Under the pieces are notes generated by a model. That model was not told the origin of the DNA. It saw nothing but the letters and a program-made list of their open reading frames with translations, and made no database searches. DNA of 38,061 nucleotides from Bacillota bacterium (lineage in GTDB: Bacteria; Bacillota_I; Bacilli_A; Izemoplasmatales; Hujiaoplasmataceae), in assembly GCA_003245625.1 (NCBI GenBank), contig QKCT01000108.1, positions 1 to 38,061 of the forward strand, in the 5' to 3' direction. This document shows, in pieces, positions 1 through 8,235 of this stretch; positions within the stretch are counted from its first letter, which is position 1; the number at the start of each line of letters is the position of its first letter. Position numbers and translations under genes: made by a program.

Positions 1-1
1 G

Positions 2-1576
2 GCAACTCACGGAGCTCCTAACCATATCAATTCTCATCCTCACTCTAGTGCATCCGGTCGATTTGAGATTGTTCACAATGGTGTAATTGAGAACTACAAA
101 GAATTAGTCGCAAAATACCTAAGCGGGGTACACTTTGTTTCCGAAACGGATACTGAAGTCATCGCAAATCTAATCGAATATTTCGCGGTATCCTATCCGG
201 TAGAATTAGCTATCCGAAAAACTTTAGCAATGCTTGAAGGATCTTATGCATTGCTGATTATCGATAAATTGAATCCAAATATTATTTTTGCAGGAAAGAA
301 CAAATCGCCATTATTACTTGGCTTACGTAATGATGGTGTTTGTCTTGCATCGGATATTATGGCTTTCGTTGGTGTTTCCAGCGAATATTATGTAATTGAA
401 GATAAAACCTTTGTGAAAGCAGAAAAAGTCGATAATGAATATCGATTTTCTATGTTTGACCCGATCGGAATCGAATTCACTCCATTTCGTCATGAAGTTA
501 GCCTAAATGATGACGAAATCAATCGTGGTGGCTATGATCACTATATGTTAAAAGAAATTTCGGAACAACCTTCCGTAATTCGAAAAATCATGACCAATTA
601 TATCAAGGATGATAAATTATTTGTCAGTCGTGATATACTCGATTTATTTGCGAACATCAAGCGTATCTATATTTTAGCAGCTGGTACCAGTATGCATGCT
701 GGTTATATTGGGAAGGTCAATTTCGAACATGTGACCAAGATACCAACAGAAGTGTTTATTGCTAGCGAATTCGCATACAATAAACCACTTTTAGAAGAAG
801 ATGCTATGTTTATTCTTATTTCTCAATCTGGAGAGACTGCTGATTTAAGAGCATGCTTGGTTGATATTACTAAAATGGGATACAAATCTTTGACGATAAC
901 CAATGTTAAAACTTCCACCTTGGCAAGAGAAGCAACGAAATATATGTTGATCCATGCAGGACCTGAAATTGCGGTTGCTTCAACCAAAGCCTATGTTGGT
1001 CAAATTGCTGTATTAGCAATTTTGGCTTATGTATTAGCTGACAAACCAAAAATCGATATGATTAAAGAAATGTCTCGTCTAGCGGTTGCAATGGAAGCGA
1101 TTATCGATAAAAAAGAATATATCCATGATTTGGTACAAAACCATCTAATGAAACGCAATTGTTTCTATATCGGTCGAGGTATTGATTACTATACTAGTTT
1201 GGAAGCTGCTTTGAAATTAAAGGAGATATCCTATATTCAAACCGAAGGTTTCGCTGCTGGTGAATTGAAACACGGAACAATTGCATTGATTGAAGACGAT
1301 GTACCAGTAATCGCAATCATCACGCTAAAACATATCAATAAAAATACTCGTTCCAACATACAAGAAGTAAAATCTCGTGGAGCTGATGTTCTAATTATCT
1401 CTACAAATCACACTTCTGAACCTGATGATGATATCATCTTAATGGATGTTCATTACCTACTAAGTCCGGCTTTAGCAGTCATTCCTACTCAGCTAATCGC
1501 TTACTATAAAGCCTTAGATTTAGGAAGAGATATTGACAAACCTAGAAATTTAGCAAAATCAGTTACTGTGGAATAG
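2..1576 (+). CDS. glmS: Glutamine-fructose-6-phosphate aminotransferase, 5' partial
   Basis: GlmS makes glucosamine-6-phosphate from fructose-6-phosphate and glutamine in the cytosol, the first committed step to UDP-GlcNAc. The reading frame is open from base 2, so the true start lies before the window; an internal ATG at 230 is not the start. The visible 524 codons begin inside the glutaminase domain (ATHGAPN then NSHPH, the Ntn-amidotransferase glutamine-binding region) and continue into two SIS isomerase domains. SIS motifs seen are ISQSGETADLR, AVASTKAY and the TEGFAAGELKHG sugar-phosphate loop. The C-terminus AKSVTVE is the usual GlmS end. About 75 N-terminal residues, including the catalytic Cys1, are missing only because of the window edge. 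The next gene is glmM, 8 bases downstream, so the two are probably co-transcribed. Any glmS ribozyme would lie upstream, out of view. Confidence 0.97.
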   Translation, partial: ATHGAPNHINSHPHSSASGRFEIVHNGVIENYKELVAKYLSGVHFVSETDTEVIANLIEYFAVSYPVELAIRKTLAMLEGSYALLIIDKLNPNIIFAGKNKSPLLLGLRNDGVCLASDIMAFVGVSSEYYVIEDKTFVKAEKVDNEYRFSMFDPIGIEFTPFRHEVSLNDDEINRGGYDHYMLKEISEQPSVIRKIMTNYIKDDKLFVSRDILDLFANIKRIYILAAGTSMHAGYIGKVNFEHVTKIPTEVFIASEFAYNKPLLEEDAMFILISQSGETADLRACLVDITKMGYKSLTITNVKTSTLAREATKYMLIHAGPEIAVASTKAYVGQIAVLAILAYVLADKPKIDMIKEMSRLAVAMEAIIDKKEYIHDLVQNHLMKRNCFYIGRGIDYYTSLEAALKLKEISYIQTEGFAAGELKHGTIALIEDDVPVIAIITLKHINKNTRSNIQEVKSRGADVLIISTNHTSEPDDDIILMDVHYLLSPALAVIPTQLIAYYKALDLGRDIDKPRNLAKSVTVE

Positions 1577-1584
1577 AGGTCTGT

Positions 1585-2889
1585 ATGAAATACTTTGGAA
1601 CAGATGGGATTCGCGGTTTAGCCTACGAATTCATCAATGAAACATTAGCATATTCAGTCGGAAAAAGCATGAGTCTTTTATCGAGCAATAAGGTGATTGT
1701 CTGTCGTGATACAAGAGAATCTGGGCTTATGATTGTCAATGCAATAAAAAAAGGCTGTCTGGATTATGGTATCGATGTTTTGGATATCGATATTCACGCT
1801 ACACCAGTTCTTGCGTTTATGTCGGTAAAAGAGAAATGTTTTGGCATCATGGTTACTGCGAGTCACAATCCATATCACGATAACGGTATTAAGATTTTTG
1901 ATGAAGGATTAAAATCTAACCCGGAACAAGAAGAAATCATCGAACAAGTAATCGATGGCTTGATTGATTTAAAGAAGAATCCGATAGGCAGGGAACTCAA
2001 TTATATCAATCCGATTCCTGAATATGCGAGTTTATATACATCTTTTCTTCCGAAATCCCAACGTAAAATCGCTTTGGATTTAGCCAATGGAGCAACCATC
2101 AAGACGGCAAAGTATGTGTTCCGTCAAATCTCAGATGAATTAGAATTCATCGGTGATAATCCGGATGGTAAAAACATCAATAAAGATGTTGGGTCCACTC
2201 ACATGGGTCACCTAATAGACTTTGTGAAAACCAATGATTATGACTTAGGATTTGCTTTTGATGGAGATGGCGACCGAGTATTGACAGTCAACCAAAAAGG
2301 AGAAGTATTTGATGGAGACTTGATGATTTATATTTTTGCTTGCTATTTGAAAGAAAAGGGATTGCTCAACAATGATATCGTTGTCTTAACAAAAATGAGT
2401 AATCTTGGAATTATAGAAGCTTTAAAAACAAAAGGAATCCGAGCGATTCAAACTGATATTGGAGATAAATACGTCATTCAAGCTCTTAATAGTTATGACG
2501 CGACTATCGGTGGAGAAAATTCCGGTCATGTAATCAATAAACATCTTTTCATCAGTGGTGACGGAGTTTTAAATGCTGCTTTTCTAGTTCATATTTTGGA
2601 AGAGAAGAAATGTCGTGTGGAGGATTTAATCGAAGATGTACATTTCTATCCAGATCGTCTCTTTAATATTAGGACCGATCGGAAAGATATTGTGAAGCAT
2701 CCTAAAATGTTAGAATTGGTTGAAACCATTCAAAATAAACTTCAAGATCAAGGCAAAGTTTTAGTTCGAGCATCAGGTACGGAACCGTTGGTTCGAATCT
2801 CAGCATCTGCAAAAACCAAAAAAGAGGTCGATGAAATCATTGATCAGATCCATACATTATTTGAATCTCTTGTAAATGGAAAGGAGTAG
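1585..2889 (+). CDS. glmM: Phosphoglucosamine mutase
   Basis: GlmM converts glucosamine-6-phosphate to glucosamine-1-phosphate, the second step to UDP-GlcNAc. The 434-residue protein has the usual family length and order: an N-terminal FGTDGIRG; the phosphoserine loop TASHNPYHDNG with the catalytic serine at residue 93; the metal-binding DGDGDR near residues 226-231; the sugar-binding GGENSGH; and the C-terminal phosphate loop RASGTEPLVR. The TASHNP loop with GIRG near the start favours GlmM over a generic phosphomannomutase, as does its place between glmS and glmU. ATG 1585 is preceded by an AGAGGT ribosome binding site 8 bases after the glmS stop. Confidence 0.96.
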   Translation: MKYFGTDGIRGLAYEFINETLAYSVGKSMSLLSSNKVIVCRDTRESGLMIVNAIKKGCLDYGIDVLDIDIHATPVLAFMSVKEKCFGIMVTASHNPYHDNGIKIFDEGLKSNPEQEEIIEQVIDGLIDLKKNPIGRELNYINPIPEYASLYTSFLPKSQRKIALDLANGATIKTAKYVFRQISDELEFIGDNPDGKNINKDVGSTHMGHLIDFVKTNDYDLGFAFDGDGDRVLTVNQKGEVFDGDLMIYIFACYLKEKGLLNNDIVVLTKMSNLGIIEALKTKGIRAIQTDIGDKYVIQALNSYDATIGGENSGHVINKHLFISGDGVLNAAFLVHILEEKKCRVEDLIEDVHFYPDRLFNIRTDRKDIVKHPKMLELVETIQNKLQDQGKVLVRASGTEPLVRISASAKTKKEVDEIIDQIHTLFESLVNGKE

Positions 2890-2918
2890 CATAGTCTAAA
2901 TACTATGCAAATGGACAA

Positions 2919-4289
2919 ATGAAAAAATACGCGATTGTTTTGGCTGCCGGCAAAGGAACCAGAATGAAAACCGAATTACCAAAATGTGCTTATCCTCTAT
3001 TAAGAAAACCAATGATTGCCTATATTGTTGAGAATTTGAAGAATACAGGGTTATTGGATGAAGTTATCGTTGTCGTTGGTCATAAAAAAGAAATCATTAT
3101 GGATATCCTAAATGATTCTGTTACATATGCGGTACAAACAGAACAACTCGGAACTGGCCATGCTGTTAAAATGGCGAAAGACAAAGTAACGGATTTAGAA
3201 GGATATACGATTATTCTTCCTGGAGATATGCCACTCATCAATGAAACTGTGATCTCAGAAGCGATTGGAGCACATAACTCGGCTCAAAACGACCTAACTG
3301 TCGTATCTACCTTGATGGATGATCCATTCGGCTATGGTCGTATTATTCGCAATGGGAATGACTTATTAGATTCGATTGTTGAAGAAAATGATGCTTCTTT
3401 GGAACAAAAAGCAATCAACGAAATTAATACTGGTATTTACATTATTAAAAACGATATCTTATTCCAAGCTTTGGATCAAGTCAAAAACGATAATTCTAAG
3501 GGAGAATATTATCTTACGGATATCGTAAAAATCCTCAAGAATCAAAACTGTACGATGGGTACTTATGTTTTGAAGACATCGTATAAAGCAATGGGTGTCA
3601 ACGATCTCTATGCTTTGAGTATTGCTGAAGCAAAACTGCGCAATGACATCAACCGCGCGTTTATGATTAAAGGCGTGGCAATGATCAACCCTGAAACGAT
3701 TACAATCGGTCATAATGTCCATATCGAAGAAAATGTTACAATTCATCCAAACACCTATATTACGGGAAATTCCGTTATTAAAAAAGGTGCTCAAATTGGT
3801 CCTAATACTGAAATCCACAACAGCGAGATCGGAGAGTCCGTTGTTTGTAAACATTCTTTGGTATACAACTCAAGGATCCAAGAATATACAACAGTAGGCC
3901 CATTCGCTCACTTGCGTGATGGCGCTGATATCGGTCCGAAGAACAGAATTGGTAACTTTGTGGAAATCAAAAAATCAACCACAGGAGTGAATACCAAAGC
4001 ATCTCATTTGGCTTATATTGGTGATGCTGAAATCGGTAGTGCTGTCAACTTCGGTTGTGGTGCAATTACAGTAAATTATGATGGAAAAGAAAAATATAAA
4101 ACCATCATTGGTGATAATGTCTTCGTTGGCTGTAATGCAAACCTTATTGCCCCTATCGAAATTCATGATGATGCATTTATTGCTGCTGGTTCAACCTTGA
4201 ACAAAAATGTTCCAAAAGGTACTCTAGCAATTGCTAGAGCATACCAAGTCAACAAAGAAAATTACATGAAGATAAAAAAGGGAAACTAG
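2919..4289 (+). CDS. glmU: Bifunctional GlcNAc-1-P uridyltransferase / GlcN-1-P acetyltransferase
   Basis: GlmU acetylates glucosamine-1-phosphate with acetyl-CoA and then transfers UMP from UTP to give UDP-GlcNAc. The 456 residues match the two-domain family. The N-terminal pyrophosphorylase domain (about 1-230) carries LAAGKGTRMK, LPKCAYPL and the QTEQLGTGHA uridine-binding segment. The C-terminal left-handed beta-helix acetyltransferase domain (about 250-440) shows hexapeptide repeats and the active-site region NFGCGAITVNYDGK followed by VFVGCNANLIAP. Both activities look intact. It follows glmM by 29 bases and completes a contiguous glmS-glmM-glmU set. No T-tailed terminator follows; the next element is the L20 leader promoter. 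Confidence 0.97.
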   Translation: MKKYAIVLAAGKGTRMKTELPKCAYPLLRKPMIAYIVENLKNTGLLDEVIVVVGHKKEIIMDILNDSVTYAVQTEQLGTGHAVKMAKDKVTDLEGYTIILPGDMPLINETVISEAIGAHNSAQNDLTVVSTLMDDPFGYGRIIRNGNDLLDSIVEENDASLEQKAINEINTGIYIIKNDILFQALDQVKNDNSKGEYYLTDIVKILKNQNCTMGTYVLKTSYKAMGVNDLYALSIAEAKLRNDINRAFMIKGVAMINPETITIGHNVHIEENVTIHPNTYITGNSVIKKGAQIGPNTEIHNSEIGESVVCKHSLVYNSRIQEYTTVGPFAHLRDGADIGPKNRIGNFVEIKKSTTGVNTKASHLAYIGDAEIGSAVNFGCGAITVNYDGKEKYKTIIGDNVFVGCNANLIAPIEIHDDAFIAAGSTLNKNVPKGTLAIARAYQVNKENYMKIKKGN

Positions 4290-4303
4290 TCAAATAAAAA
4301 AGG

Positions 4304-4332
4304 TTGACAAATCAACCGCTTTATAATATAAT
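4304..4332 (+). promoter_or_regulatory. Promoter of the infC-rpmI-rplT operon
   Basis: TTGACA at 4304-4309 and TATAAT at 4327-4332 are separated by 17 bases, a consensus housekeeping promoter. Transcription should start near 4339, giving a leader of about 150 bases before infC. The -35 box lies inside a short inverted repeat (GGTTGA 4302-4307, TCAACC 4312-4317). Confidence 0.85.
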
Positions 4333-4338
4333 CATAAT

Positions 4339-4471
4339 GGTCTTAACCGTAGAAAGAAGAAGTACCCACTTCTCACCCGATTGAAATGATCAATGGGTCC
4401 ATGCTAGTCGGTCAACTTATTAGTTAGCATGCTATTTTTGTGGGTACCTATACGGTATCCACTTTTATTTT
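4339..4471 (+). promoter_or_regulatory. Ribosomal protein L20 leader (autoregulatory attenuator)
   Basis: The untranslated leader of infC-rpmI-rplT holds alternative helices. GTGGGTACC (4440-4448) can pair with GGTATCCAC (4454-4462), followed by TTTTATTTT (4463-4471), which makes an intrinsic terminator. The same GTGGGTAC (4440-4447) is exactly complementary to GTACCCAC (4362-4369), which makes a competing antiterminator. Between them CATGCTA (4400-4406) pairs with TAGCATG (4425-4431). This is the layout of the Bacillota L20 leader, where excess L20 favours termination. Family assignment rests on architecture and position; the helices themselves are read from the sequence. Confidence 0.82.
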
Positions 4472-4489
4472 ACCTTGGGGGTGTTTAAT

Positions 4490-5032
4490 ATTATTTATAA
4501 CAATGAAAAACCAGTAAAACGTGACAGCACTTTGGTTAACGAAAACGTTCGTTTTCGCGAAGTGAGAGTCATCGGTAACGACGGAACGCAGTTTGGTGTC
4601 ATGTCTTCAAGAGAGGCATATCGTATTGCCCAAGATGAAGGCTTTGATTTGGTATGCGTCGCACCGCAAGCAAAACCACCGGTATGTAAATTACTTGATT
4701 ACAGTAAATACCGTTATGAATTGCAACGCAAAGCAAAAGAAGCCAAAAAACATCAAAAAGTTGTCGAGTTGAAAGAGATTCGTATGACTGCAGTCATCGA
4801 TAAACATGACTTTGAAACTAAACTTAGAAACGGGAATAAGTTTCTAAGCAAAGGCAACAAGTTAAAAGTATCGATTCGATTGCCATATCGTTACGTTCCA
4901 ACACTGGTAGAACAAGGTAAATCTGTATTACAAAGTTTCGCGGATGGAGTTAGCGAATTCGGCGAAATGGAAGGCAAGATTACCCATGATGGTAGATATA
5001 TATCTATGACGTTAGGACCTAAGAAAAACTAA
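4490..5032 (+). CDS. infC: Translation initiation factor IF-3
   Basis: IF-3 binds the 30S subunit, checks the start codon-anticodon match and prevents premature 70S assembly. The protein shows the IF3-N region (VNENVRFREVRVIGNDG), the linker (CVAPQAKPPVCKLLDYSKYRYE) and the IF3-C domain (KEIRMTAVIDKHDFETKL and onward), about 180 residues, a normal length. No ATG fits the start. A GGGGGTG ribosome binding site at 4477-4483 is followed after 6 bases by ATT at 4490 (or 4493), matching the AUU start that infC uses in E. coli and Bacillus for autoregulation. A TTG at 4475 overlaps the binding site and has none of its own. First gene after the L20 leader; rpmI follows 19 bases later. Confidence 0.95.
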   Translation: MIYNNEKPVKRDSTLVNENVRFREVRVIGNDGTQFGVMSSREAYRIAQDEGFDLVCVAPQAKPPVCKLLDYSKYRYELQRKAKEAKKHQKVVELKEIRMTAVIDKHDFETKLRNGNKFLSKGNKLKVSIRLPYRYVPTLVEQGKSVLQSFADGVSEFGEMEGKITHDGRYISMTLGPKKN

Positions 5033-5051
5033 TACAAAAGGAGAACCAACA

Positions 5052-5249
5052 ATGCCGAAAATGAGATCACATTCAGGTACGAAGAAAAGATTGAAACGTA
5101 CCGGGTCTGGCAAATTGACAAGACCATCGACTTTCCAAGGCCATTTAATGAGCCACAAGTCACCAAAACAAAATCGCCAAGCGAGAAGAACCGAAGATGT
5201 ATCTGCTTCCGATGTGAAGAGAATCAAACATCAGGTTCCATATCTATAA
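5052..5249 (+). CDS. rpmI: 50S ribosomal protein L35
   Basis: L35 is a small basic protein of the large ribosomal subunit. The 65 residues begin MPKMRSHSGTKKRLKRTGSGK, the family signature, and contain HLMSHKSPKQNRQARR in the middle. Length and composition are typical. An AAAGGAG binding site precedes ATG 5052. It sits in the conserved infC-rpmI-rplT order. Confidence 0.97.
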   Translation: MPKMRSHSGTKKRLKRTGSGKLTRPSTFQGHLMSHKSPKQNRQARRTEDVSASDVKRIKHQVPYL

Positions 5250-5265
5250 GAAGGGGTGAAGAACA

Positions 5266-5634
5266 ATGCCACGTGTAAAAGGTAGCTTTGTTACAAAACA
5301 AAGACGTAAAAAAGTATTGAAACTTGCGAAAGGTTACTACGGAGCGAAACATTTACTGTACAAGACAGCCAAAGAGCAAGTAATGCACTCTTTGAAATAC
5401 GCTTATAGAGATCGCCGTAGAAGAAAAAGAGATTTCCGCAAATTATGGATAACTAGAATTAATGCAGCTGCACGTTTAAATGAGATGTCATACTCAAGAT
5501 TAATCAATGGATTGAAACTTGCGAACATCGAAGTCAATCGTAAAGTATTAGCTGATATCGCGATCAATGACGCGAAGGGATTCAGTGCACTTTGCAAGCA
5601 AGCGCAAAAAGCTTTGGAAAAAACATCCAAATAA
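5266..5634 (+). CDS. rplT: 50S ribosomal protein L20
   Basis: L20 binds 23S rRNA early in large-subunit assembly and in Bacillota also binds its own leader to repress infC-rpmI-rplT. The 122 residues show the family pattern: a basic N-terminal extension ([27 protein letters not shown]), then [23 protein letters not shown], then a C-terminal domain with [16 protein letters not shown]. The start follows an AGAAGGGGTG binding site 16 bases after rpmI. Together with the leader at 4339-4471 this makes a complete autogenous circuit. A strong terminator follows directly. Confidence 0.97.
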   Translation: MPRVKGSFVTKQRRKKVLKLAKGYYGAKHLLYKTAKEQVMHSLKYAYRDRRRRKRDFRKLWITRINAAARLNEMSYSRLINGLKLANIEVNRKVLADIAINDAKGFSALCKQAQKALEKTSK

Positions 5635-5640
5635 TAAATT

Positions 5641-5667
5641 AAAGTCTATTTGATAGACTTTTTTTTT
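5641..5667 (+). terminator. Rho-independent terminator of infC-rpmI-rplT
   Basis: AAAGTCTA (5641-5648) pairs with TAGACTTT (5654-5661) across a TTTGA loop and is followed by a run of T. It lies 6 bases after the rplT stop. Confidence 0.88.
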
Positions 5668-5676
5668 GATATATAT

Positions 5677-5705
5677 TTGCTTAATCTGGCTTTTTTTGGT
5701 AAACT
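5677..5705 (+). promoter_or_regulatory. Probable promoter of the six-gene ABC exporter operon
   Basis: TTGCTT (5677-5682) and TAAACT (5700-5705) are spaced by 17 bases, 27 bases before the ATG at 5732. Both boxes are imperfect, so this is a moderate call. Confidence 0.5.
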
Positions 5706-5731
5706 ATTTATTGAATTATGGAGGCATTTGA

Positions 5732-6505
5732 ATGGAAAAAACAGTATCTGTTCTAAACATATCAAAAACCTTTCATCTGAGTAAAAAACAACGCCGGATT
5801 GAAAAGACGGATGACCCAAAAAAAGTTGCGGTCAATGGACTATCATTCGATGCTTACAAAGGTGAAATTTTTGGCTTGTTGGGTCCTAATGGGGCCGGTA
5901 AAACTACCACACTACGCTGTATCTCGACATTAATCAAACCGGATAGCGGCGACATACTCATCGATAATTACTCTGTGGTAACACAAGAAGAGAGCGTTCG
6001 CTCCGTTATTGGATTCTTAACCAGTGATTTAAAACTGGAAGATTTCTTCACTCCGAATTATCTCTATGACTACTTTTCAAAATTGCATGGAATTGATGAG
6101 CAAGTCGCAAATGCAAGAAAAGAAGAAATGTTTATTCGCTTTGGAATTGACAAGTTCCAAGAAGTTAAAGTCGGAGATTTATCTACAGGTATGAGACAAA
6201 AGGTTCAATTAGTCATTTCATTGGTACATGATCCCCAAGTAATCATCTTTGATGAACCGACCAATGGTCTTGATGTATTAACCGCAAAAGTTGTGACGGA
6301 TTATCTCAAAGAACTACGCGATAATGGCAAAACGATTATCGTCTCTACCCATATCTTTAGTTTAGTGGAAAAAATCTGCGACCGAGTCGGTATCATTATC
6401 GATGGAAAACTTAAAGTTGTCGATACATTGTCAGGATTATTACATGAGGGAGAATCCTTAGAGGATTATTTCTTCCATTTAATGGAAGGAAGTGATTCTG
6501 AATGA
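5732..6505 (+). CDS. ABC transporter ATP-binding protein, NatA-like
   Basis: Cytosolic ATPase of an ABC-2 type exporter; it binds and hydrolyses ATP to drive the adjacent membrane subunit. The 257 residues carry Walker A GPNGAGKTT, the signature STGMRQK, Walker B VIIFDEPTNGLD and the switch histidine in IIVSTHIF. The N-terminus has a short insert (KKQRRIEKTDDPKKVAVNGL) between the first strand and Walker A, as seen in NatA-type sodium-exporter ATPases. ATG 5732 follows a TGGAGG binding site. The stop overlaps the start of the permease by 4 bases (ATGA), so the two are translationally coupled. Substrate cannot be decided from sequence; sodium or a small drug/peptide are options. Confidence 0.9.
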   Translation: MEKTVSVLNISKTFHLSKKQRRIEKTDDPKKVAVNGLSFDAYKGEIFGLLGPNGAGKTTTLRCISTLIKPDSGDILIDNYSVVTQEESVRSVIGFLTSDLKLEDFFTPNYLYDYFSKLHGIDEQVANARKEEMFIRFGIDKFQEVKVGDLSTGMRQKVQLVISLVHDPQVIIFDEPTNGLDVLTAKVVTDYLKELRDNGKTIIVSTHIFSLVEKICDRVGIIIDGKLKVVDTLSGLLHEGESLEDYFFHLMEGSDSE

Positions 6506-7677
6506 AAAATATCCTTACGATTTTCAAAAAAGAATGGGACCGGGTCATCAAGGACAAACGCTTGGTATTGACGGTAATGATCATGCCTGGTTTGATGATA
6601 TTCTTAATTTATACTTTTATCGGAACCGCTTTGGTAAATTCGTATACAGAAGACACATATAATATTGCCATCGTAAATCCACAAACTGATTTCGCTACGA
6701 TTTATGAAACCGGTGATACAGAGGATCAATATCATGTGATTAACTTGGAAAGCAGTCGAATCAGCGATTATGAAGCAAGGATCGATGATGCTGATTGGGA
6801 TTTATTGATTGTTTTTGATGAAAACTTAGCAACCTATGATGGAACAGGAGAGAAACCGACTGTTACCGTATATTATAATCCAAATGAAATAGCATCTTCT
6901 CAGGTATTTAGTTCTTTCTATCAGTATCTTACGGTATATGAAAACGAACTAAGTGTTGATATTTATGGTGATACTACTGTCTTTGTGAAGAATTTAACTG
7001 GAACCGAATTAGATCAAGCTGGTATTGCTGGAACGATGATGGCGTCCTTGTTACCAATGTTGATTATTATGTTCTTATTCTCTGGGGCGATGTCAATTGG
7101 TCCTGAATCCATTGCAGGGGAGAAAGAAAGAGGAACCATTGCCACGTTGCTTGTTACACCAGTCAAACGAAAAGAAATCGCGATTGGAAAGATTCTTGCG
7201 TTATCTGTATTAACATTGATTTCTGCAACATCATCCTTTATCGGTATTTTAGGTTCTTTGCCTAAATTACTACAGATGAGTGGAAGTTTTAGTGCCGCAA
7301 TGTATACAGCGATGGACTATTTACAAATCCTATTCGTATTGTTCTCCACCGTATTTGTTATCGTTGGTGTCATATCCATTGTATCAGCATATGCAAAGAG
7401 TTTAAAGGAAGCTAGTTCCTTGATTGTTCCAATATATATCCTAACCATTTTAGTCTCTATTACCTCGATGTTTGGTGATGGAGCGAATCCAAATGTGTTT
7501 GTCTATCTATTACCGATTTATAATTCTGTTCAAACACTCACTGCAATCTTTACTTTTGACGAGAATACATTAACTTACCTTCTCGTCACTGTCGGAGCTA
7601 ATCTGGTTTATCTGAATTTATTTATTCTTGTCCTAAATCGCATGTTTAACAGCGAAAAAGTCATGTTCAACAAATAG
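6502..7677 (+). CDS. ABC-2 type exporter permease, NatB-like
   Basis: Membrane subunit partnering the ATPase at 5732-6505. The 391 residues begin with a cytosolic segment and one membrane helix (about 22-44), then a large extracytoplasmic domain (about 45-175), then five hydrophobic helices (about 176-380), the NatB/ABC2_membrane_3 topology. SIGPESIAGEKERGTIATLLVTPVKR at about 200-225 is the coupling-helix region shared by this family (E-K-E-R-G-T). It overlaps the upstream gene by 4 bases and runs directly into the kinase-like gene. Function is export of an unidentified substrate. Confidence 0.88.
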   Translation: MKNILTIFKKEWDRVIKDKRLVLTVMIMPGLMIFLIYTFIGTALVNSYTEDTYNIAIVNPQTDFATIYETGDTEDQYHVINLESSRISDYEARIDDADWDLLIVFDENLATYDGTGEKPTVTVYYNPNEIASSQVFSSFYQYLTVYENELSVDIYGDTTVFVKNLTGTELDQAGIAGTMMASLLPMLIIMFLFSGAMSIGPESIAGEKERGTIATLLVTPVKRKEIAIGKILALSVLTLISATSSFIGILGSLPKLLQMSGSFSAAMYTAMDYLQILFVLFSTVFVIVGVISIVSAYAKSLKEASSLIVPIYILTILVSITSMFGDGANPNVFVYLLPIYNSVQTLTAIFTFDENTLTYLLVTVGANLVYLNLFILVLNRMFNSEKVMFNK

Positions 7678-7683
7678 GTGATT

Positions 7684-8235
7684 ATGAAACAACATTTAAT
7701 CAACATCTTTGGTTCTTCCGGATCGGGATCGACAACTTTAGCGAAGAATATTTGTCAATCTTTTGGCTATCGTTTTATCGATGTCGATGACTACTTATGG
7801 AAGAAAACCGATCCTCCATTCACACAAAGAAATACCAATGAAGAGGCTTGCAAATTGATTCAATCCGCTTTGGCTGACCAAAAACCTGCAGTAATCGCGG
7901 GTTCTTTGATTGGAATAGCGGATGAATTGAAACCAAAGATTGATTTGTTTGTCTATATCAATCTAGATAAAGAAATACGAATTAAGCGAATCCAAGAGCG
8001 CGAGGAAAATCGTTTTGGAGAACGGATCAAACCAGGTGGCGATCTGTATGAACAACATCAAAGTTTTTTACAATGGGTTAGCGATTATGAAGACAACCCA
8101 GAAACCAAACGTTCGAGAAGACAACATCTGTTGTGGTTAGAAGATGTAACTGTTCCAATATTGAGAATCACCTATGAACTGAGTTTAGAAGAACTTCTTA
8201 CCCTCGTTAAACCATTTATAAGGAGTGCAACATGA
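7684..8235 (+). CDS. P-loop nucleotide kinase-like protein
   Basis: A 183-residue P-loop NTPase of the small-kinase type (adenylate/shikimate kinase-like fold). It has the family's unusual Walker A, FGSSGSGSTT at 9-18, a following DVDDYLW and DPPFTQR segment, and a lid-like RIQEREENRFG. Similar stand-alone proteins with the GSGTTTL and TDPPFT motifs occur widely as unnamed AAA/adenylate-kinase-like ATPases; the phosphate acceptor is unknown. I place the start at ATG 7684 because AGGTGATT directly before it serves as binding site; a GTG at 7678 would lie within that site. It abuts the permease gene and overlaps the next gene by 4 bases, so it belongs to the operon. Confidence 0.75.
   Translation: MKQHLINIFGSSGSGSTTLAKNICQSFGYRFIDVDDYLWKKTDPPFTQRNTNEEACKLIQSALADQKPAVIAGSLIGIADELKPKIDLFVYINLDKEIRIKRIQEREENRFGERIKPGGDLYEQHQSFLQWVSDYEDNPETKRSRRQHLLWLEDVTVPILRITYELSLEELLTLVKPFIRSAT

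Noticed and set aside
230-1576. glmS starting at the internal ATG 230
   Set aside because: The same frame is open upstream to base 2 and encodes conserved glutaminase motifs, so the gene is cut by the window edge.
3459-3854. Minus-strand open frame of 131 codons inside glmU
   Set aside because: Antisense shadow of the beta-helix coding region, without binding site or recognisable domain.
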